Assembly: GCA_900088475.1 (NCBI GenBank)
Contig: FLMG01002216.1
Span: 1 to 12,847 of the forward strand
Source: Hyphochytrium catenoides
Taxonomy: Eukaryota > Sar > Hyphochytriomycetes > Hyphochytriales > Hyphochytriaceae
Direction: 5' to 3'
DNA: 12,847 bases
The translations under genes and the position numbers were made by a program. The notes beneath the pieces were generated by a model. The model ran no database searches and was not told the DNA's origin. It saw only the letters and a program-made list of their open reading frames with translations. Positions 1-7,869 of this stretch are shown one piece after another. Every line of letters begins with the position of its first letter. The stretch's first letter is position 1.

Positions 1-455
1 GATGTCTGTCCCTATCTCGCCTTCATCGATCGTCTCCCCGATTGTCTCCCTTCCTTATCATTGCCCTCAACGGGGTGGAGGTTATGTAGCTCTTTTCCTC
101 TTCTTTCTAGGACGCTATTCCCTTCTTCTCTACTACCTTTCTGCCTAACTCTTAGACGTTCTCAACCTCTGGCTGCTTGTCCTTCCATGTCCACTGTCTT
201 CTCTTGTTGTCCTTTGTCCGCGACAGGGGATGAGTCAGTGCCACGCCCGTAAGGACGAGGGAGACAAGTCTCTCTTCTCTTCTAGTGCCTGAGAAGGCAA
301 CTTTTTCTTTAAAAGACGAGAACTGGAGGCCTGGGAAAGGGGAGAGGAACGACACATCATGGCTTAGCTCTGTCCTTCCTCTGTCCTAAGACTTCCAACC
401 TTCAGCTTCAGCGCCGACGGAGAGCGGGAGCTGTGCCTCCCGCGTGCTCTGGGTC
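1..455 (+). promoter_or_regulatory. CT-rich 5' flank / probable promoter and 5' UTR of the NIPA-like gene
   Basis: No coding exon is supported here. The plus strand is strongly pyrimidine-biased (runs of ctcttcc/ttctct types) and sits immediately upstream of the inferred start ATG at 456. Short open frames on both strands show no family resemblance and no splice-consistent continuation. I see no convincing TATA element. Assignment as promoter/5' UTR is by position only. Confidence 0.35.
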
Positions 456-2847
456 ATGACAGGCACTAGCTCCAATGTCGTGGGATTAGTCTTGGTGAGA
501 CTCTAGTAGAGACTCCACAGTCGTCTTGGGTACTCCTGCTTCTGTTTCCTCCTCTTTCCCCAGAGATGATGGCGCCCCGCGGTGCGCTTGATCTTCTCAT
601 TTGACTTAGGATGATCTTCTCTATTTCTGTCGGCTTCCGATGCCTATGTAACACCCTCCGTCTAACCTCACTCCCCCGGCGCTTAACCTCTCTCCTCCGG
701 CGCTTAACCTCTCTCCTGTCCTGTCCCCATCCCTCTCAGGCCATAGTTGGGGCCATAGCCTCCAACTTCGGCGTGAATGTGCAGAAAAAGTCTCATAGCT
801 CGAACGCTGAGCGGCCAGCGGACGAGCAACGAGTCTATTGGCGCCGTTGGTCCTGGTGGGGTGGCTTCTCCCTTGTCGTTGTGGGCGCTGTGGGCGACTT
901 CCTGGCGCTCGGGTTTGCAAGCCAGAGTCTCGTGGCTGCCGTTGGGGGTAAGCTACATATCTAACAACTCACAATAGGTCACCTCTGCTCTGTGCCATCC
1001 TCTGCTGATGTGACCATCAAAGGCTACAAGGGCTCTGCGCTACGTGTTCGCCCTCTTCCCTACCGCTTACCGCTATGATATACTTTCCGTTCGGCCGGTG
1101 TTAAGGGCTTAGCCCCCTCTATCAGCGCGAGCTCATCCTCTCCAGACGAATGATCTGTCGCGAGCTTTATTGCCTCTGCTCCTCCAGCAGCCGTTTTCCG
1201 CAACGGCGTCTTGACTCCAGGGCTTTCGTGGCTTCTTCCATATTTGATGTCAATCGCTCTGTTCCTTTCTTACATCTCGCTTCCTCGCCTGGGCGGACCT
1301 CCGGGAGCTTCGACCTCCCCAGCCGTTTGCCTCGTTGTCTCACCAGCGCCTTCGTCTTTAGGTGGCACTACTCTACTGGCGAATGTCCTGATCGGTCACT
1401 TTTTCAACAAGGAGAAGCTCCTTCGGAGCGACATCCTCGGCATTGCGGCCATCACCGCGTGCGTCATTATCACCGCAGCTATCGCTCCTCCTTCCAAGGA
1501 CTATGACCTCTTCACCCTAAAGAGGCTGTTCCGACATCCTGCCTTTATCATCTACGTTGTCCTGCAGGGAGTGGTGCTACTCATCCTACTGATGATTGTG
1601 ACAGGATGGACCGTGTATGACTTCTTTCTCTCGCTCTGCAGTAAGTACGCTCTCCACTCCTGGCAATGATGGCCGAGTAGGTTTTTAGCGTCAAGGGAAG
1701 CGTGAGGCGACGAAAAGGAAGAAGCACCTTCGAACACATGGGCTAACCCCTTCATCCAACCTCCCACTCCTGCTTCGTTCAGGAAAGCTTGGGATTATCG
1801 CCAAGTCTAATGCTAAACCAAGGGCAGCAGGAAAGAACAGCCACTCGCAAGATAAACCTAAGGACTCAGAGCTCTCAGAGGCGGGACTTAGCAAGCGAAA
1901 GGTTGACCACCTGCCCCCAAGCGGCAACCTTCGTCTGCCGACCGGACGCGAAAGAGCGAGCGAAAGACTGATGATGACAGATCCCGACACAGACGGGATA
2001 CCATACTATTACGCTATGTTCTCTGGCATGTTTGGTGCCATGTCCGTACAGCTAGGCGGCTGCACTGCTAAGGTCTTTCTCACGACGCTGTCCGGAGTGA
2101 ATCAATTCATTTACTTTGAGACGTACCTCTTCCTTCTGGGCATGATCTTCACTATGGCAGTGCAGACACACTTCCTGAACAAAGCGCTAGAGCTAGGAGA
2201 TGTGATGAGCGTCTTCCCCGTGTTCCAGGTAAGAAATTCTTCAAGAAGAGCCTTTCAAGCGCTCTCATGGAAGAGATTTGAAAGGATCTGCCTCATTCTA
2301 TCTCAGTATAGACTCCTGCCTGACTATCCTGGCCATCCTATGATTCATTGTCCTCAGCATGTAATCCTCTTTCTTGACCTTTGCCCTATCTTGTGACTCT
2401 TTGGGTCTGCCCTCTCCTTTGTCTGGAGGGTTGCAACCGATCAGTCTTACGGGGACCCTATTCCGCCTCTTTCACTGTCTTCAAGATATTCTGGATTGGA
2501 TTCTCTGTCGTCGGCGGCATCGTGTTCTATGAGGAACTGGAAAGCTTCACTGTCGTTCAGTGGGTGCTTTATCCCATTGCACTACTGCTAGGAGGACTGG
2601 GTAAGAGCTTCAATAGCACATATAGAACTGAGGAGACAAAGAAAAGAGTGATAAAAGAGAGAAGAGACACAGAGAGTGCCTGTCACAAGACGTTTGCGTC
2701 TAAGACTTGGGACTGACTCTGTGTCTTCGACTAGGAATATATCTTCTCACTGCGCATGGCAATATACGAACCCCGGTCGTGCCACCCTCAGGAGACGATG
2801 AGCATATAGACGCAGAAGAGTCAGGACAGGACTATAAGCTGATGTAA
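456..2847 (+). CDS. NIPA-like (DUF803) magnesium transporter family protein, 6 exons
   Basis: This is a spliced gene with exons 456-494, 740-947, 1362-1640, 1783-2228, 2486-2600 and 2735-2847 (stop TAA 2845-2847). Phases join cleanly to 399 aa, typical for NIPA proteins. About nine hydrophobic segments are visible. TM1 is split by intron 1 (VVGLVLAIVGAIASNFGVN), followed by the NVQKKSH stretch, SLVAAVGG/GTTLLAN, IIYVVLQGVVLLILLM, YYYAMFSGMFGAMSVQLGG, FIYFETYLF, and the family-typical VFPVFQ-IFWIGFSVVGG with VFYEEL. The family carries NIPA1/NIPA2-type Mg2+ transporters of plasma or endosomal membranes; substrate here is inferred. A hydrophilic, Lys/Ser-rich loop of about 65 residues lies between TM5 and TM6. 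The start was chosen because ATG 456 gives 13 codons ending exactly at a gtgaga donor that splices into TM1. The C-terminus is short, acidic and cytosolic-looking. Confidence 0.88.
676..717. repeat. Two perfect tandem copies of a 21-bp unit in intron 1 of the NIPA-like gene
   Basis: The unit ccggcgcttaacctctctcct occurs at 676-696 and again at 697-717 without mismatch (unit described by its 21 positions; key core cttaacctctctcct). A degenerate partial copy (taacctcactccc) precedes it. It lies just before the acceptor cag at 737-739, so the duplicated block extends the pyrimidine tract and supplies two ttaac branch-site-like motifs. Confidence 0.85.
948..1361 (+). other. Intron 2 of the NIPA-like gene (414 nt)
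   Basis: Donor gtaagc at 948 and acceptor ctttag ending 1361 join ...AVGG to GTTLLAN in phase 1, rebuilding a continuous transmembrane segment. It is the longest intron in this gene and I see no independent gene inside it. An open frame from 1211 runs through the acceptor but its upstream part has no family resemblance. Confidence 0.75.
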
Positions 2848-2957
2848 CAAAGAGAAATAGCCTCTCCAGGCTCTATCATGTTACGTCAAAAGTCATGTCT
2901 TCTTCATTTGGGAAAGGACCTACGAGTTTCTACATCGCTGCCCTTCATCCTAGTTCT
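2848..2957. other. 110-bp spacer between two convergent genes
   Basis: It lies between the TAA of the plus-strand transporter (2845-2847) and the TAG of the minus-strand HEAT gene (2958-2960). It must contain both 3' ends, so the two 3' UTRs are very short or overlap as antisense. No canonical aataaa polyadenylation signal is visible in either orientation. Confidence 0.7.
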
Positions 2958-3120
2958 CTATATCTCTAGTTCGTCCACCTGAGTGAAGTAGGATGAAGAC
3001 GCGTCACTAGGTCTCACAAGGTCTATCTCTTCCTCGTCTGAGCCTGAGGACACCCGAGGAATAATCTCGTCAAAATCCACAACAGCGATGTCTTGGACCT
3101 TTTCTATGGCTTCTCCACAC
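2958..3120 (-). other. Acidic C-terminal extension of the HEAT scaffold
   Basis: After the last recognisable HEAT helix (DPDPDVAFYGGQAM), about 55 residues follow that have no counterpart in PR65 as I recall it, which ends at that repeat. The tail is rich in Asp/Glu/Ser with the cluster SSGSDEEEIDLV, a casein-kinase-2-like acidic serine context, and ends VDELEI. It is inferred to be disordered. Its function is unknown. Confidence 0.6.
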
Positions 3121-6100
3121 GCTATCATGGCCTGCCCACCATAGAAGGCAACGTCTGGGTCTGGGTCTTTCGTTAGGTGATGCAGCGCTTCTTCTAACTC
3201 CTTAAGCTGCTCAGATGAGCCGGTTGAAAGGAAGCAGGACAATAATGGTGAGGAGCAACGAAGAGATTGGTTGCGGAGGGCGGATGGATAGTCGATTTCG
3301 AGCAGTCTTGCGGACAGACCACCAATGTGAACGTATTGCCTGGAATTAGAACAAAGGAGAGAAAGAGCTCGAGCACGCAGCAGGTAGTATTGGAAGGCAG
3401 GAAGCAAGAGAGAGGCTTCAGAAGAAAGAAGACGTAACAGGCACCTCACCTCTGCATAACCGCCTAAGAAAGGACCCAGGACGGTAAGCTCTCTTGCAAG
3501 GACAAGGCGGACATTCACGACCGCATCCTACAGCACCAGTGTTCAGATATACATGCTATGAACACAGGAGCTTGCTAACAGTGACTCTGTGGTGACTGCA
3601 TTCCTACTCATTGCCCATCGGTCTGTCCTACTTGGCCGACTCTTCCCTAGTCAATGAGCCTTGCAAGTCTCTTACCCGGCTTAGTGGCAAAATGTGCGCC
3701 CTTACAAAGTCCTTGAGTCCCGCAGCTGCCGAATACTTCGCAAGGGTTTCCTACAAGGGAGCATTTATAAGAGGAAGAACCGTAACTTTTAACGCAGTGG
3801 CTGCCAAATATGTACCTTAGTCTGTACTATGCCAAGAATGCGAAGCTTGTGATTCCTGTCCTTCAGCAAACTCTCTACGTGTGGAAGCACAAAAGGCGAC
3901 CACTCCGCAAAGTCAGAGCCTTCCATGAGCCTAAGGCAGAGAAAGAAACAATATAATTTTAGTATGTCGGCAAGCTGAGGTAAGGTCCATAACTGCATGG
4001 AGAACAAAGCGGAGAAAGAAGGGGTGCCAGCGGACAACGGCCGACGCATGCATCTAAACAGAAGATATGCATTTAGGTCCGATATAAAGACGAAGCAGAT
4101 AGATTTCAAACATCACTCTTACACTTTGAAAATGGAGAACACGCCTTGCCGCACTTCGTGGACAGAGTCGTGCAGCAGCGAGTGAATGATGGGCCTAACG
4201 TGCAGCTCAAATGCAGACGTCCCTAGCCACTTTAGCAACGGAGGAATGGCCTATATCCATAGAAGCGTGAGTCAGAAGCTGCCACAATTACCATCCTCCA
4301 TCCCATGGTGAAGGCGCCTTCACTGCCTTCACAATTACCTCTACTAATGCCAATCTTGCCCTCCAATCTTCCTGGGCCCCAAGCTTCATCAGCGCGGGAA
4401 GAACTACCTCTGTAAAGGCATCCTTCTGGATCTCCTACAGTGAAAGACTGCGGTAAGCATGGTCTTGAGAGAGGCGGAGACAGGAGGGCTTCCTGACATG
4501 TCACTAACAGCTTAAGAAGAGATGACTAACGAGTGAATCAGGAACTGAGACAGCACGTTATTTCGGAGAGGCAATTGAAACGGAGACAAGTGAAGAGGGA
4601 CTGAGGGCTTAAGGTTCGTTCTCTCGTACAAATCCAATAAGATCCAAATCGTCCGCAACCCGAATGGCGACTTTGGCGTTACTGTTCTCCAACATTTGTA
4701 CCACGACCGGGACCAAGTGCTTGATGGAATCCTCCTTGCCTAAGAAAGCCGCCAAACTGCAGATTGTGGCCGCCAGAGACTAAGGAGAGCCGAGCACGAC
4801 GAGATTATATGAGCGCGGGGTGAGATTGAAAATTAGGTAACACACAGGGAAGGGTAACTCGAAAGGAGTAAGCGTTCGCACAGAAAGTGTGGACTTTGAG
4901 TGGTTGGTACAGGCCCAGAAGCAGTGCCTTTACCAGCTGAGGTTGTTCCCTTTTGTCATCCAGTGCACCCTCAGCGACTGTAGGAAGTACAAGCTGACAA
5001 AAGTACTGAGAACCAAAAATTTGTGCCACAGAGATGACTATTCGCGCCGCTGCCGCTCGGGTCTCTGCGATGGAGTCCTAGACAAAGAGGGAGGCAGCAG
5101 ATCGGAGAAGCCAGATAAAAAAGGAGCCAAGAACGATCAAGTAAGCGTCTTTCCTAACTCCCATGTCAAGTGCACCACCGTGATCCGTACAATGACGATT
5201 ACTCTCACCGCCGTATCGTGGTGCGAGAGCTAACTCCCTTCTACCTCTGGTTCCTGCTAACTGCCATCATGGGTAAAGAGCCTCCTTACCTCTTTAAGTT
5301 GCCTGCAGTATAATGCACATAATCTTTCTATCAATTCTTGGGCTTCGTAGGCCTTCTCCACGTCTGTTAGATCAAAATTCGCGTCGAAGTAGTCTGGAGA
5401 TCCTGGTCCACCGTCAGACCCGCCGTTGCTTACGCTTGCTGACCTTTCCTTTGCGTCTGCCTCCTGGACTAGTGCCTGTGATGGGCGATACATAGGTACG
5501 CATAAGACATGCAGCATGTCAGATATTCCCGACGGAATATTGTCAAGAGTAAAAGGGGAGTGCCGGTCAAGAGTTTAGCGAAGAATGACTAGAATGGACA
5601 GTGATGAAAGCGTAGAAAGCTGAGACGAAGTTGATAGTATCGACAGAGCGCTAGATGAACGATTTAATAGAAGACCCGGTAATGGAGAAGGCAGGTGAAC
5701 CCCAGGTTTGAGGAGTGAGAAGGGTCCACACCTGTACATTTATCTCGTGGCAGAATCGCGTGAAATTATCGCATACAGCCCGTCGTACTTGCCAGTTTCT
5801 ACCACAGAGTGGAAGCAGTGCGGTCCAAAAGAGCAAAGTGAGACTCGCTTGGAATGTCCCCATCAGGCAACTTCCCTCCTTACCTATCATCGGAGAATGC
5901 AACTAAAAGATCTATAAGCTTACGCCGTCTCAGTCTAAACATGGCCTCCTCATCATGCTTAGCCCTACAACGCCAAAGGAGGGGACCGAAGAGTTTTTCC
6001 ACATGTTATAGTCAGTAGCGGAACCCAAAGGGATGACGGAGGCCTTGTTATCTTCTTACTTGAGACTCTGTTGGGAGGTCACCTTGCGGCCGTTTCGATC

Positions 6101-7724
6101 CAACACAGGCATGGCCTCTGAGTCACTTGCTCCACATCTATTCATTTTTGCAAGTTCAACTGCATAGCAGCGGATGAGTCAATCTACAATCAAGAAACCC
6201 AGGGAACGCCAACAGCACTGGCACGAGGACTTTCAGATAAAGAAGGAAGCACTCACTGCGCAGGTAACGAGGGCAATGTCTAATCAACGGAATGTGGCCT
6301 CGGGTGATAAAAGGTGTCGGGTTGGTGCATAGCAAGGACAAAACCGTACCTAGGTACTCCACTGCCTCTCTTCGAGAGACATCCCTCTCAATAAATACAA
6401 GTTCCTCCAGGAGAGGAAGAAGCCAGTGCCATGCTGACTCATCGCAAGCGACGGATACCATCTGCCCTAAAGAACCCAGGGCTTCATCCAGCACCAATCG
6501 ATCGTCATCTAGACAAGTCTAATACAGGGAGGCGAAAGCGGACGACGGGAAGAGGTAAGGCCTAGATCTTAGTCCCTACAAGCATAAGGAACACTCACCC
6601 TGGCAAAGATCCCTCCTAGGAAAGGAACGATTATATGCAAGCGACTACTGGCACCATTAATGAACTTAAAGTCTGTGCTGTACGTCTAAACAGGGACGAG
6701 TGGAGAAATGGAATGGTAAGTAAAGGCCCGACTACTTTGCTACATCGTCAAGAAGGTAGTAAAACCACGCCCTTCGTTAAGCCCTCATGGTTCATCCCCG
6801 TTGCTTCACCCCACAGTCTTGTTTATGGGGCTAGATGTGTATCACCTGCGGCATGGCCTGCTGCCAGCAATACAGGTCATGATCATCGAAGTCATCTTCA
6901 GTGAAACTGTACACTTTCGGCACCAGCGCACAGATCAGCATGGGCGTGAGAGAGCGGCTTGTCTCATAGCTGTGGTTAGATTATCAGGGAAAGTTTAAGA
7001 AAAATGAGAGAGAAAAGAGTAGGGCCGCAAGAAGAATGGTGGTGAGTAAGAAACAATGTCAGCGGTAGGACGTTAGATAATGCAATGTGCATGCCTGCTA
7101 CTGCTCATTCTCTTCAGCATGGGGATGAAGTGGGTCCCGATTTGATATACTGAGAGAAACTCAATGATTCCGCAGAGAGTATCTCCAGCCTTCTTATACA
7201 CGTCCTTCTCTCTGACTGTGGAAAGAATCTCTATCACCTGGAACAGCACATGCGAAATGGAAAGCTTGCAGATCTCCATCGCATTAGCGTCTGACGAGGG
7301 CATGGAGACTGGTTAGCACACATTTAGGTCAACATGCCTCCTCCCTTCTGTCGGAGCCCTTCGCTGGCCTTCTTACCTATAGCAGCCAAGAGCCGAACCA
7401 TATCTGAGCTACCAGGTGGTTGTGATATTAGGAATGGCAACAATACCGGCCGCAGGGCCCCGGTGCACTGCCAAAGAGTGAATGCAGTTTGATCAGAGTA
7501 AGCCAAGTGATGAAGGAGTGCGGAGACCGCCACCTTCCTAGCTATCGACTAGGACCAACTTTGATGAAGAGACAGACAAAAAAAGACTGGGCAAGGACAC
7601 GGGACGAAGAGTGCCATCGTATGGTGCTGCCTACCTGTAGTGCGGATTGGTCTGTCGGCCAGGCCAAATTGGCAGGGCACATAGTGAGTTGGTGCAGCCC
7701 CAAGAGCCAATACCGAATGTTCAT
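2958..7724 (-). CDS. PP2A A-subunit (PR65)-like HEAT-repeat scaffold protein, about 18 exons
   Basis: Exons, 5' to 3' on the minus strand: 7724-7635 (part of exon 7766-7635), 7548-7377, 7290-7095, 6969-6846, 6685-6599, 6518-6350, 6159-6060, 5964-5884, 5798-5732, 5475-5290, 5077-4934, 4779-4630, 4434-4339, 4250-4123, 3930-3816, 3750-3676, 3527-3450 and 3209-2958. All phases join, giving 769 aa from ATG 7724 (an in-frame ATG at 7682 is also possible). Recalled PR65 features recur in order: LLPFL in HEAT1, an H-x-L...E-x-L-x-T-V...K-A helix, HFIPMLKR, NWQVRRAVCDNF, AETRAAAARI, LGKEDSIKHLVP, DWRARLALVE, HEVRQGVF, NVRLVLARELTVLGPFL and DPDPDVAFYGGQAM. PR65 organises the PP2A catalytic and B subunits. 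A PP4R1-type role is the main alternative. The gene differs from the usual 589 aa by an approximately 60-residue insert (5475-5290) and an acidic tail ending near SSGSDEEE. The N-terminus may instead continue upstream into the SH2 exons. Confidence 0.8.
5290..5475 (-). other. Exon-sized insertion within the PP2A-A-like HEAT array
   Basis: A single phase-0/phase-0 exon of 186 nt (62 codons) encodes a Ser/Gly-rich segment (SASVSNGGSDGGPGSP) followed by an acidic and then helical stretch (VEKAYEAQELIERLCALY). It falls between NWQVRRAVCDNF and AETRAAAARI, which are separated by only a few tens of residues in PR65. Symmetric 0-0 phase means inclusion or skipping keeps the frame. Confidence 0.6.
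6970..7094 (-). other. Probable GC-AG intron in the HEAT gene
   Basis: The exon ending at 7095 (HFIPMLKRMSS) has no GT donor before its in-frame stop. The only donor in register is GC at 7094-7093 (cag|gcatgc), spliced to the acceptor aaccacag ending at 6970. This joins phase 2 to phase 2 and continues into YETSRSLTPMLICALVPKVY, which matches the next PR65 HEAT repeat. The acceptor tract is pyrimidine-rich. Confidence 0.55.
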
Positions 7725-7869
7725 AGCTGCAGTCACAGTTCTAAAGCTCGATGTGTTGTTCAAAACCTGAAGCCCGGGAGGTAGGTTTGAGCATTAGTAC
7801 GGGTGAAAGGATAAATAATAAACATCATGAACGAACACAAGGATCCTTGACTGATCTCGCCCAGCATAC

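Noticed and set aside
152-355. 67-codon minus-strand frame upstream of the NIPA-like gene
   Set aside because: It is short, shows no recognisable motif, and lies in biased CT-rich DNA that fits a promoter/leader.
1150-1506. 118-codon plus-strand frame overlapping NIPA-like exon 3
   Set aside because: Out of frame with the transporter sequence, which is clearly encoded from 1362. Its upstream part lies in intron 2.
3208-3343. Extra HEAT-gene exon using acceptor attccag near 3343 (QYVHIGGLSARLLEI)
   Set aside because: The phase does not match the gtgagg donor at 3449. Splicing instead to 3209 keeps phase and gives the same spacing as PR65 between GPFL and the last repeat.
4232-4338. Continuation of the HEAT exon past 4339 (VIVKAVKAPSPW)
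   Set aside because: It runs to a stop. The gtaatt donor at 4338 joins in phase to AIPPLLKWLG, which matches the next PR65 repeat.
6156-6349. Read-through of the exon beyond 6350 (SECFLLYLKVLVPVLL)
   Set aside because: A gtacgg donor at 6349 joins in phase 1 to 6159, giving the continuous helix EAVEYLVELAKMN. The read-through ends in a stop and breaks the repeat spacing.
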